A DNA stretch of 64,000 nucleotides, taken from positions 4,774,001 to 4,838,000 of the forward strand of contig NZ_CP142422.1 of NCBI RefSeq assembly GCF_035974275.1, given 5' to 3'. Within the stretch, counting starts at the first letter, position 1, and each line of letters begins with the position of its first letter. Below are positions 52,938 through 61,143 of the stretch, in pieces. The notes under the pieces were generated by a model, which saw only the letters and a list, made by a program, of their open reading frames with translations, ran no database searches and was not told the origin of the DNA. The stretch comes from Chryseobacterium sp. MYb264. GTDB taxonomy: Bacteria > Bacteroidota > Bacteroidia > Flavobacteriales > Weeksellaceae. Position numbers and translations under genes: made by a program.

Positions 52938-53246
52938 TGAAAATAATCTACTCAGAAACAGCACTGGAAACGTTGAATGAGATTATTGATTTTTTGGAAT
53001 ACAAATGGACCTCTAAGGAAATTGATAATTTAAAAAATGATATTTTTAAGTTTGAACAAACTATTGATGAAAATTTAATTACACATCAGTACTACCTGAA
53101 AGGGTCTGAAATAAGGTTTATGCTAATTGCAAAAAAACAGGTAAAGATTTTTTATAAAAAAAACAAACGATCATAAAGTACAAGTTATTGCATTTTGGCA
53201 TTCTAAAGGTAGTACTCAAAATTTAAGAAAACTTTTAAAGCCATAA
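52937..53246 (+). pseudogene. RelE/ParE-family toxin, frameshifted at an A8 tract
   Basis: The uninterrupted frame gives 79 residues (MKIIYSETALETLNEIIDFL ... VKIFYKKNKRS, stop at 53176), lacking the last part of the ParE fold. One base fewer in the run of eight A's (53156-53163) restores NDHKVQVIAFWHSKGSTQN and a C-terminus LRKLLKP, stop 53244-53246, giving about 102 residues as expected. AFWHSKGSTQN matches the ParE family's 'xFWDxRxNP' strand. It is either a recent loss of function, slippage-controlled expression, or a sequencing error. Confidence 0.7.
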
Positions 53247-53707
53247 TATTACGTCAAACGCACGAAAATAGTAAATGCAAAGATTTTACCAATTGTGTAT
53301 TTTATTTTAAGATAGCCAAGAAAAGCGGTAAATCCACTTATAAAGCTGTACGGCTAGAGCGATCGCTTCATCAAATCAACTTTGTTGATTCTTCTTTGCT
53401 CACTTAAAGTATTCAAATCATTTGAATAAAAACTTTGCGTTAAACTCAATGAGTTTTTGAAATAATATTAACACATTTTTAAAACTCATCATTTTGATTC
53501 TAAGTCGAATAGAAGAACCTACTTAATTTTTGACTAAAGTAACTCCTTAACTGAAATGGAGTTTAGTCCATTTCTATTGAAAATGACAACTACTATAAAT
53601 TATTATTTCATGCGTTTGCCCTGATAATATATTAAGTGTGAAGTTTGTAGACTTCACTTTTTTTGTAACTTTTCCTCTTATTTTTCAACCTATTGCTAAA
53701 ATAAATT
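53247..53707. other. Intergenic region with dispersed repeat copy B
   Basis: 53256-53446 is the inverted second copy of the ~190-bp repeat at 33355. The rest is AT-rich. A frame at 53638-53850 overlaps the next gene and is not supported. Confidence 0.7.
53256..53446 (-). repeat. Dispersed ~190-bp repeat, copy B (inverted)
   Basis: Reverse complement aligns with 33355-33542 over its whole length. It retains GCGATCGC, the AATCAAC/GTTGATT inverted repeat and the AAAATAAAATACACAATT block. Differences are mostly substitutions and short indels, as expected of a non-coding element. It begins ten bases after the frameshifted toxin gene. Confidence 0.8.
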
Positions 53708-55027
53708 ATGATCAAAAAAATTTCGATAGTAGCGGCATTGGTGGTTTCTTCTATTGCTTTTTCGCAAAATACAGCCAGAGAAAAATTAGGGAATTATCTG
53801 GACTCTTTAATGGTACACCACAAGGTAATGGGGAGTTTTGCTTTTGCTGATAAAGATCAACCTACCTTTCTGAAAGTCACAGGATTTTCAGATGTTGACA
53901 ATCAGCAGAAAGCCAATATGAATACACAATATCGGGTGGGTTCTATCTCAAAAACATTTACTGCTGTGTTGGTTATGAAAGCGGTTGAAGATAAAAAACT
54001 GAGTTTAAACACCAAATTATCTCAATTTTTTCCGGAAATAGAAAATGCTGATAAAATTTCAATTGAACAGTTATTACAGCATAGAAGTGGGATTCACAAT
54101 CTTACCGATGAAAAAGAGTATAGCGCTTATTTTGAAAAGCCACAAACGACACAAGAGCTTGTCCGCATTATCAAAAGCTATAAAAATGATTTCGAACCGG
54201 GCACAAAATTCGAGTACAGCAATTCCAATTATATCCTTCTTGGATTTATTGTAGAAAAAATTTATAAAAAAAGCTATGCAGACCTTATTCAGGATAAGAT
54301 CGCAAGACCTTTGGAATTGACCCGTACAGAAGTTGGAGGTAAAATTGATCCCGCGAAAAATCAAGCTTTTTCCTATAATTATGAGAATGAAAAGTACATG
54401 AAATCAACAGAAACGGATATGAGTATCCCTATAGGAGCCGGAAATATTATTTCTACACCTACGGAACTGTTGAAATTCATCATAGGGCTTCAAAATGGAA
54501 AGCTGATTACCCAAAAAAGTCTGAAAGAAATGAAAAATTATGTGGATAATTATGGTTTTGGAGTGACAAAAGTTCCTTTCGGAGCGAGTTGGGGATTTGG
54601 GCATAATGGAGGAATTGATCAGTTCAGGTCGGTTTTGTATTATTTTCCGGATCTTCATGTAGCAATAAGTTTTATCACCAATCAGTCGAATTATAACAAT
54701 AATGATATTTCTATCAAAATGATACAGGCAGCTCTTGGACAGAATTTTGAAATACCGGAGTTTAAAGACGTTGCCGTATCAACGGACATTCTGAAAAAGT
54801 ACGAAGGAAACTATGTAACGAAAGACTTTCCTTTAGCCATTAAAATATTTTTAGAAAACGGAGCACTAAAAGCGCAGGCGATGGGGCAGGGCGCTTTTTC
54901 TTTAGAAGCAGTTTCTGAAAACGAATTTAAATTTGATATGGCGGGAATAAAGATTAAATTTAATCCCGAAAAAAATACGCTGGATTTTGCTCAGGGCAAA
55001 AATCAGTTTACCTTTAAAAAAGAATAA
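53708..55027 (+). CDS. Serine hydrolase, beta-lactamase (class C-like) family
   Basis: 439 residues. Signal peptide ending IAFSQ. SxxK in VGSISKTFTA (about residue 81), YSN in FEYSNSNYILLG (about 163) and HNGG in FGHNGGIDQF (about 300) make a complete catalytic set. C-terminal ~100 residues form a lipocalin-like domain (KKYEGNYVTKDFPLAIKI) usual for flavobacterial members. Periplasmic esterase or D-aminopeptidase-like; substrate unknown. Co-directional with the orphan antitoxin gene, whose start follows its stop after one base. Confidence 0.9.
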   Translation: MIKKISIVAALVVSSIAFSQNTAREKLGNYLDSLMVHHKVMGSFAFADKDQPTFLKVTGFSDVDNQQKANMNTQYRVGSISKTFTAVLVMKAVEDKKLSLNTKLSQFFPEIENADKISIEQLLQHRSGIHNLTDEKEYSAYFEKPQTTQELVRIIKSYKNDFEPGTKFEYSNSNYILLGFIVEKIYKKSYADLIQDKIARPLELTRTEVGGKIDPAKNQAFSYNYENEKYMKSTETDMSIPIGAGNIISTPTELLKFIIGLQNGKLITQKSLKEMKNYVDNYGFGVTKVPFGASWGFGHNGGIDQFRSVLYYFPDLHVAISFITNQSNYNNNDISIKMIQAALGQNFEIPEFKDVAVSTDILKKYEGNYVTKDFPLAIKIFLENGALKAQAMGQGAFSLEAVSENEFKFDMAGIKIKFNPEKNTLDFAQGKNQFTFKKE

Positions 55028-55028
55028 A

Positions 55029-55247
55029 ATGAAATCATTAAAAATTAATATCGAAGAAAATTTTGATGCTGAAAAGCTGAAGGAAGTTTTACTTCAGATC
55101 AAAGGCATTGATTCAATAGAAATTATCGACGAAGAAAATCCTGAAAGCGAATTGAAAAAAGCGTTTGCCAAAACGAAAGAACAGTTCAAAAAAGGAGATT
55201 ATGAAACGTTGGTAAACGATATTTTTGATATCTTAACAAAAAAATAA
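55029..55247 (+). CDS. Orphan antitoxin-like protein
   Basis: 72 residues from ATG 55029, one base after the stop of the hydrolase. LKEVLLQIKGIDSIEIIDEE parallels LLSQIKGINHIEISENE of the antitoxin at 52695, and KKAFAKTKEQFKKGDYETLV parallels its KKIIEQSENDFKEGRYF. No toxin gene follows; an M1 aminopeptidase gene begins 25 bp later. It could be a relic, a solitary regulator, or an anti-addiction antitoxin against the neighbouring toxin. Confidence 0.65.
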   Translation: MKSLKINIEENFDAEKLKEVLLQIKGIDSIEIIDEENPESELKKAFAKTKEQFKKGDYETLVNDIFDILTKK

Positions 55248-55272
55248 TTCTAAATATATTTAATAAATAAAT

Positions 55273-57786
55273 ATGAAAAAAGCCATTTTATCGATTGCTA
55301 TTTTGGGCGGAATTTTCTTTTCTGCAACGATTTCGGCACAAACCGAAACTTCGGGAAGAGAAAAAGTATACAGAGCCACACACACCAAAGTAATGGAACT
55401 GAAACATACCAAGCTGAAAGTAAATTTCGATTATCAGAAGGAACAAATGAATGGGGAAGAATGGTTAACGGCTTCACCTTATTTTTATCCAACCAATGAA
55501 TTAACGTTGGATGCAAAAGGAATGCTGATTCATGAGGTAGCTTTGGATAACAATGGTAAAAAATCTACCTTAAAATATGATTATAAGGATGATGTTTTAA
55601 AAATTACTTTAGACAAGACCTATCAGAAAAATCAGGATTATACGGTTTATATCAAATATACTTCCCGTCCGAACGAGGTGAAACAGCAAGGAAGTGCTGC
55701 CATTAATGATGCTAAAGGTTTGTATTTCATTAATGCTCAGGGAAAAGATCCGGATATGCCAACTCAGATCTGGACTCAAGGCGAAACAGAATCTTCTTCT
55801 GCATGGTTTCCAACGATCGACAAGCCAAATCAAAAGACCACTCAGGAAATTTACATGACGGTGCCTGATAAATATGTCACACTTTCGAATGGTATTATGA
55901 AAGATTCTCAAAAAGAGTCTAACGGATTGAGAACCGACCATTGGGTGATGGATAAAAGACATTCAACCTACCTTTTCTTTATGGGCGTTGGAGAATATGC
56001 AATTGTAAAAGATAAATGGAGAAATATTCCGGTTGATTATTATATCGAGAAAGAATATGAGCCTTATGCAAAACAGATCTACGGAAATACTCCCGAAATG
56101 ATCGAGTTTTTCTCTAAAAAAATGGGCTACGATTATCCTTGGGCTAAATATGCACAGATTTCAGGAAGAGATTATGTAAGTGGTGCGATGGAAAATACTA
56201 CGGCAACCCTGCACGGAAGCGATATTTTGCAGAAACCGGGACAGCTGATTGATGAAAATAAGTGGGAAGATACGATTGCTCACGAATTATTCCACCACTG
56301 GTTTGGAGATTTGGTGACGGCAGAAAGCTGGAGCAACCTGACGGTAAACGAATCTTTTGCTAACTATTCAGAATACCTTTGGAACGAATATAAATACGGA
56401 AAAGATCAGGCAGATTATCATCAAATGGAAGATGTAAACAGATATCTTCACAATCCATCCGATTTCAGGAAAAATCTGGTAAGATTTGGATATGATTCCC
56501 GTGAAGATGTTTTCGATCTGGTGACGTATCAAAAAGGAGGCGGAATTCTTCACATGTTGAGAAATTACTTGGGTGATGATGCTTTCTTTGCCGGAATGCA
56601 GGATTATTTAAAAACCAATGAATTCCAAAATGCAGAAGCACATCAGTTAAGATTATCTTTCGAGAAAGTTTCCGGTAAAGACCTGAACTGGTTCTTCAAT
56701 CAGTGGTATTTCGGAAGCGGAAATCCAAAGATCAGTTATTCTTATACTTTTGAGCCGGTAAAAAAACAAATCGCGGTCACGATTAATCAAAGTCAGGAAC
56801 AGCCATTTGAATTTCCTTTGTCCATCGATGTTTATGATAATGGAAAGCCTAAAAGATATACTGTTTGGGTCAAAGCTGAAAGCGCGAATACGTTTAATTT
56901 TGATGTTTCTAAAAATGCAGATTTAGTCAATATCAATGCAGATGGAGTATTGGTTGCAGAGGTTACCGATACCAAAACGCCTGAGCAATATTTGATGCAA
57001 TTCACAGGTTCTAAAGAATTTAAAAGCAGATATAATGCTTTGAACGGAATTAAAGATCAGGTGGGTAAAAGTCCGGCTGCGACCAAATTACTGGCCTCAG
57101 CATTGAAAGATCCTTATTTCAGAGTACGAATTAAAGCTTTGGAATTAATGGATTTATCAAACCCTGAGCAGCTCAAAGCATTGGGTTCAGAAGTTGAAAA
57201 AATAGCGTCCAATGATCCGAAAACATTAACTCAGGCGGCAGCTATTGCGGCTTTGGCGAAGACAAAAGATAAAAAATACATTCCGCTTTTTGAAAAAGGA
57301 GTAAATGCTGTTTCCAATGCGGTAAAAGGAAATTCTGTGGGCGCAATTTTAGCAATAGATCCTTCTAAAGCGGCTACTTTAGGCGATAAACTGGATCTGG
57401 AAGGAGCTTCTGATGCTTTAATTGAAAAGATGCTTCCGATTGTTGTTAAAAATAAAGTAACTTCTCAAATGGCAAATATTGCTCAGTTTGCAGCATTTTA
57501 TCCTTTCATCAAGTTCCAGAATCCGGAATTAGGTAAAGCTTGTGAAGAAGGATATAACTGGATCATGTCTTCAGATAATCTGAAGGCTACGGAAGCAGTG
57601 ACGAAAGTTTTGGTTCAGTCAAAAGGCCAGATGGGAGATAATCCGCAGGTAAAAATAATGATCAGCCAGATCTTAAAGGACGGCTTGAATAAAAAGATGG
57701 AACTTTTAAAACAGAATCCTCAAAACGCAGCAAGCATCAACAAGCAGATTGATGCGATTAATAAAGCGCTTGTCGATTTTAAATAA
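55273..57786 (+). CDS. M1-family aminopeptidase, secreted
   Basis: 837 residues with signal peptide (ILGGIFFSATISAQ). N-terminal beta domain to about 230, GAMENTTATL exopeptidase motif (about 315) and zinc site HELFHHW with the third ligand in NESFANYSEYLW (about 340-370). After residue about 545 a helical, HEAT-like region contributes the rest (FRVRIKALELMD, LTQAAAIAALAKTKDKKYIP). It removes N-terminal residues from peptides in the periplasm or outside. Probably co-transcribed with the preceding small gene; terminator at 57804. Confidence 0.95.
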   Translation: MKKAILSIAILGGIFFSATISAQTETSGREKVYRATHTKVMELKHTKLKVNFDYQKEQMNGEEWLTASPYFYPTNELTLDAKGMLIHEVALDNNGKKSTLKYDYKDDVLKITLDKTYQKNQDYTVYIKYTSRPNEVKQQGSAAINDAKGLYFINAQGKDPDMPTQIWTQGETESSSAWFPTIDKPNQKTTQEIYMTVPDKYVTLSNGIMKDSQKESNGLRTDHWVMDKRHSTYLFFMGVGEYAIVKDKWRNIPVDYYIEKEYEPYAKQIYGNTPEMIEFFSKKMGYDYPWAKYAQISGRDYVSGAMENTTATLHGSDILQKPGQLIDENKWEDTIAHELFHHWFGDLVTAESWSNLTVNESFANYSEYLWNEYKYGKDQADYHQMEDVNRYLHNPSDFRKNLVRFGYDSREDVFDLVTYQKGGGILHMLRNYLGDDAFFAGMQDYLKTNEFQNAEAHQLRLSFEKVSGKDLNWFFNQWYFGSGNPKISYSYTFEPVKKQIAVTINQSQEQPFEFPLSIDVYDNGKPKRYTVWVKAESANTFNFDVSKNADLVNINADGVLVAEVTDTKTPEQYLMQFTGSKEFKSRYNALNGIKDQVGKSPAATKLLASALKDPYFRVRIKALELMDLSNPEQLKALGSEVEKIASNDPKTLTQAAAIAALAKTKDKKYIPLFEKGVNAVSNAVKGNSVGAILAIDPSKAATLGDKLDLEGASDALIEKMLPIVVKNKVTSQMANIAQFAAFYPFIKFQNPELGKACEEGYNWIMSSDNLKATEAVTKVLVQSKGQMGDNPQVKIMISQILKDGLNKKMELLKQNPQNAASINKQIDAINKALVDFK

Positions 57787-57803
57787 TTAAAAATACATAC
57801 AGC

Positions 57804-57833
57804 AAAAAGCACTTCTGAAAAGAGGTGCTTTTT
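57804..57833 (+). terminator. M1 aminopeptidase terminator
   Basis: AAAAAGCACTTCT and AGAGGTGCTTTTT (one mismatch), T-rich 3' side. Confidence 0.85.
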
Positions 57834-57930
57834 CATTTCGACAATTTTAAAACAAATTTTCAGGAAATTTGGTGAAAATCATATATGATTAAACGTTTAC
57901 ATTTTTTAAATTCGTATAAAAATTAACGAT

Positions 57931-59259
57931 ATGGCGTTCGGAATAGAGGCAGCAAGTTACTTTGTGCCTACTTTGTATTTGGAAATAAAAGATTTAGCAG
58001 AAAAAAGAGGAATTGAACCTGCAAAACTGGAAAAAGGGTTGGGACTACATAAAATGGGATTTCCCGATGTGCATGAAGATGCTGCTACGTTTGCTGCGGA
58101 AGCTTTGTTGAAATTAATAAAGGACTATAATATCAATCCAAAAGAAATATCAAGAATTTATCTGGGAACGGAAAGTGCCTTGGATGCTGCGAAACCAACA
58201 GCTTCTTACGCGATGCAAATGGTTGAGAAAGTATTGGAAGCAGAATATGGAGAAAGAGCTTTCAAAAACTGCGATGTGGTAGATCTTACGTTCGCTTGTA
58301 TTGGGGCGGTAGATGCACTTCACAATTCTTTGGATTTTGTAAGGGTAAATCCTGATAAAAAAGCGATTGTCATTGCAAGTGATTATGCTAAATATGAGTT
58401 GGCGTCTTCCGGAGAATATACTCAAGGTGGTGGAGCCGTTGCGGTTTTGGTATCTTCAAAACCAGATCTGATTGAGATTGATAACAATTGGGGTGTCGCT
58501 ACAGAAAGTGTTTTTGATTTTTTCAAGCCAAGACGTCATTTTAAAAAAGAAGACTTAGTAAATGCTCCGGAAAATTTCCCTGAAAAAATTGAAGTTTTTA
58601 CAGACGAGCCCGTCTTTGATGGACAGTATTCCAACCAGTGCTATCAGGACAGAATTAGAGAAGCATATCAGCATTACCAGGAAATTACTGGCAAAAATAA
58701 ACCTTATGAGGCGTGGAAATATCTTATTTTTCACCTTCCTTATGCTTTCCACGGAAAAAGAGTGTTTACGGAAATTTACAGTTTAGAAAACGGATTGCCT
58801 TTTGAAACTCCTGAAGAACAGAAAGCGCTGGCAAAATCTGAACATTATATTCAGTTCATTAATGATAAAATTGAAAAATCTCAACGTGCTTCTTCGGAAA
58901 TCGGAAACATGTATACGGCCTCCATCTTTATGGCCTTACTTTCTGCATTGCAGACTTCTTTTAATGAAAATGAAGAGTTAGCAGGTCAGGAAATCGGATT
59001 CTTAGGGTACGGAAGCGGTTCAAAATCCAAAGTTTTTGCCGGTAAGGTTTCTGAAAACTGGAAAAATGTAGTGGCAAAATGGAATCTTTTCGAAGAATTA
59101 AAAAATCGGACAGCTATCGATTTTAATACCTACGAAAAACTACACCGTAAACAATTGGAAACTTCTGTTAACGAAAACTATAAAGGTTTCGGACTAACCT
59201 CTGTAGAATTTGATAATCCGGTTCTTCAAGGAGCAAGATATTATCATTGTCAGAATTAA
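57931..59259 (+). CDS. mvaS: Hydroxymethylglutaryl-CoA synthase
   Basis: 442 residues, thiolase fold. Catalytic Cys in DLTFACIGAVDAL (about residue 117), general-acid Glu in YLGTESALDAAK (about 81) and His in IFHLPYAFHGKR (about 270). GFLGYGSGSKSKVF closes the active site. It condenses acetyl-CoA with acetoacetyl-CoA in the mevalonate pathway for isoprenoids, which Flavobacteriia use. Monocistronic with terminator. Confidence 0.93.
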   Translation: MAFGIEAASYFVPTLYLEIKDLAEKRGIEPAKLEKGLGLHKMGFPDVHEDAATFAAEALLKLIKDYNINPKEISRIYLGTESALDAAKPTASYAMQMVEKVLEAEYGERAFKNCDVVDLTFACIGAVDALHNSLDFVRVNPDKKAIVIASDYAKYELASSGEYTQGGGAVAVLVSSKPDLIEIDNNWGVATESVFDFFKPRRHFKKEDLVNAPENFPEKIEVFTDEPVFDGQYSNQCYQDRIREAYQHYQEITGKNKPYEAWKYLIFHLPYAFHGKRVFTEIYSLENGLPFETPEEQKALAKSEHYIQFINDKIEKSQRASSEIGNMYTASIFMALLSALQTSFNENEELAGQEIGFLGYGSGSKSKVFAGKVSENWKNVVAKWNLFEELKNRTAIDFNTYEKLHRKQLETSVNENYKGFGLTSVEFDNPVLQGARYYHCQN

Positions 59260-59280
59260 CTCGGTTTTTCATATCAATAT

Positions 59281-59312
59281 AAAAAGCATTTCAGGTCTGG
59301 AATGCTTTTTTT
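59281..59312 (+). terminator. mvaS terminator
   Basis: AAAAAGCATT-(10 nt)-AATGCTTTTT followed by T's. Confidence 0.88.
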
Positions 59313-59414
59313 GAATGCTGAAAACTCTTTTGTTTACTGATTTTTAATTGTATTCCCTTTTTCTACTGCTTTTTTTGAATCATTTATTTGTAAAATATTC
59401 ATTTAATGTTTCCT

Positions 59415-60891
59415 AATTAGTCGCTCCTTAAAAAGCTGTTTTTTGACTTTGAAAATTATATTTGCCTAAAAAGATTCGGAGAACAAGTTCGAGCCAAAGA
59501 AGAATTTGTTGTTTGATTTGATTCAATCTCATCTTCAAATTGTATCCAATCCCTGCTAATAATGCATTATTAATATCTCCAGCCACTCCTTTCAGGAAGT
59601 TTAATCCTAAGGAGTGGTTTCTTTTTAAATGAGAGATACAAGGTTCTATGGCTGCTCTTGCCCGGAATCTTAATCTGGCTACTTGTTGCCCATATTTTGT
59701 TTTTTCTTTTTTTGCGGGAAGCAAAATTGCTGTTCCTTCCACTTCTTTGATTCCTTTAAATCCTCTGTCTGTAGTGGCTTTCGTAGGTCTTGTTCCGCCA
59801 ACGGATTTTCTTACCCTCTCACTCTGTGCCAATGATTCTTCAAGAGTTTTACTATCGTGAGGATTGCCAGAAAATCTCTTTACCGAGCTGATGATCCCTG
59901 TTTTCCGACCTCTTACTACTGCTACTTTTGTCCCAAACTCGTATGCTTTTCCCGATTTTCCTTTCGCAATACACGCAACTTGTGGCTCGTGAAGACTGTA
60001 AATTTTATCTTTCGTGGTACGTTCTTGGGTGAGTGCTTTAAGGTAAATTTTAAAAACGTCTTCGTAGCCTTTCAAAACATCTTTAGGAAGTTTTCTTTCC
60101 AATTCCCGAAGAACTCTTTTACCAATCGTCCTGAGCTTTTTCCTCGCCATTTTTGCCTTCTTCTGTCTTCTGGGATGATGTCCAAAAAAAGCGTCCCGCA
60201 ATAATTGTTTGCTCACTCTTCTGTAGCTTTGTCTTTGTACAACGCTCTCTTTTTCTGCTATTTTTCTACAATTGTCGATTACTTTTTTTGCTAATTTGGC
60301 ATCGGTAGGAAAGGTAATGTTCTTCTCCTGAACCGTCGTATCTACCTGAACTTCATCTTCTGTTTTGGCTTTGGGATGGAGAGAAACGCTTTGTCCCAAA
60401 AGAAATTCCAAACCCTTATCTCCAATTCTTTTTCTGAAGTGTACAAAATTGCTCGGATCGAAAGGCTGCTCTGTCTGGAAAAAGGTTTCTCCGGTAAAAT
60501 ATTGCCAATACGCATTCTCAATCCATCTCTCTATTACACTTTCATCACTTTCTTTAAACATTTCCTTGAGCAAAAGCATTCCTGCTATTTTACGGATAGC
60601 AATAGAAGGTCTTCCGTTTTCTGAAAATAATTTCTCAAACTCTGACTCCATTTTATCCCAGGAAATCTCCCCAGCTAATTTTACCACCGGATGCTCCATA
60701 TTAATAAGCTCCGTAAGCCTGGTCTTGAATAAATTCTGCTGTAAATCCTCTCTTATTTTGCCTAACATTTTGCCACTTTTTATATCCTAAAAATACAATT
60801 TATTGCAATTTTTTACAACGATTTTTTACGAAATATAAGTGCATAAAAACTGATAATCAAAATATTACTTGGTTTTTAAGGAATGACTAAT
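59415..60891 (-). mobile_element. IS5-type insertion sequence
   Basis: Imperfect terminal inverted repeats: AATTAGTCGCTCCTTAAAAA at the left (from 59415) and, inverted, AATTAGTCATTCCTTAAAAA at the right (to 60891). Both outer edges read CTAATTA (59413-59419 and 60887-60893), so the duplicated target may be TA or YTAR-like and the exact tips are ambiguous. One transposase gene fills it. Inserted between mvaS and the SusC gene. Confidence 0.8.
59428..60768 (-). CDS. IS5-family transposase
   Basis: 446 residues. N-terminal DUF772-type segment (RPSIAIRKIAGMLLLKEMF; ENAYWQYFTGETFFQ) and DDE catalytic domain: first Asp in DEVQVDTTVQEKNI, second in KATTDRGFKG, Glu in ARAAIEPCISHLKRNHSLG. Intact length for the IS5 family, so the element may be active. 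Transcribed toward mvaS. Confidence 0.92.
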   Translation of the reverse strand: MLGKIREDLQQNLFKTRLTELINMEHPVVKLAGEISWDKMESEFEKLFSENGRPSIAIRKIAGMLLLKEMFKESDESVIERWIENAYWQYFTGETFFQTEQPFDPSNFVHFRKRIGDKGLEFLLGQSVSLHPKAKTEDEVQVDTTVQEKNITFPTDAKLAKKVIDNCRKIAEKESVVQRQSYRRVSKQLLRDAFFGHHPRRQKKAKMARKKLRTIGKRVLRELERKLPKDVLKGYEDVFKIYLKALTQERTTKDKIYSLHEPQVACIAKGKSGKAYEFGTKVAVVRGRKTGIISSVKRFSGNPHDSKTLEESLAQSERVRKSVGGTRPTKATTDRGFKGIKEVEGTAILLPAKKEKTKYGQQVARLRFRARAAIEPCISHLKRNHSLGLNFLKGVAGDINNALLAGIGYNLKMRLNQIKQQILLWLELVLRIFLGKYNFQSQKTAF

Positions 60892-61143
60892 TAAGTATTT
60901 TATTCTCGTATTTCACGCTTTTTATATCATGAAGGAAAAAAATTAACAATTAATTTATTTCTTGCAATTGTCTATAAATTATCATTTTTTTTAATTTTTA
61001 ATGCTTTATTCATTGTAATGTGACCTTGTTTTTCGAGTTTTAAATTAAATATTTCTACTTTAATTAATTGTTCTACAGATATTTAATTGTTTGATTTGTT
61101 GGTTTTTATTAACAGATTTACAGCAAGTAAAAAAACATCTGAT
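60892..61143. other. Upstream region of the SusC gene
   Basis: AT-rich 250-bp region. Candidate -7-like sequence TAATTGTTTG near 61085-61094 deviates in spacing, so I do not call a promoter. The IS5 element may have displaced upstream control sequences. Confidence 0.35.

Noticed and set aside
59648..60790. Rightward ORFs of 70-141 codons across the IS5 transposase
   Set aside because: Antisense shadows of the transposase gene.
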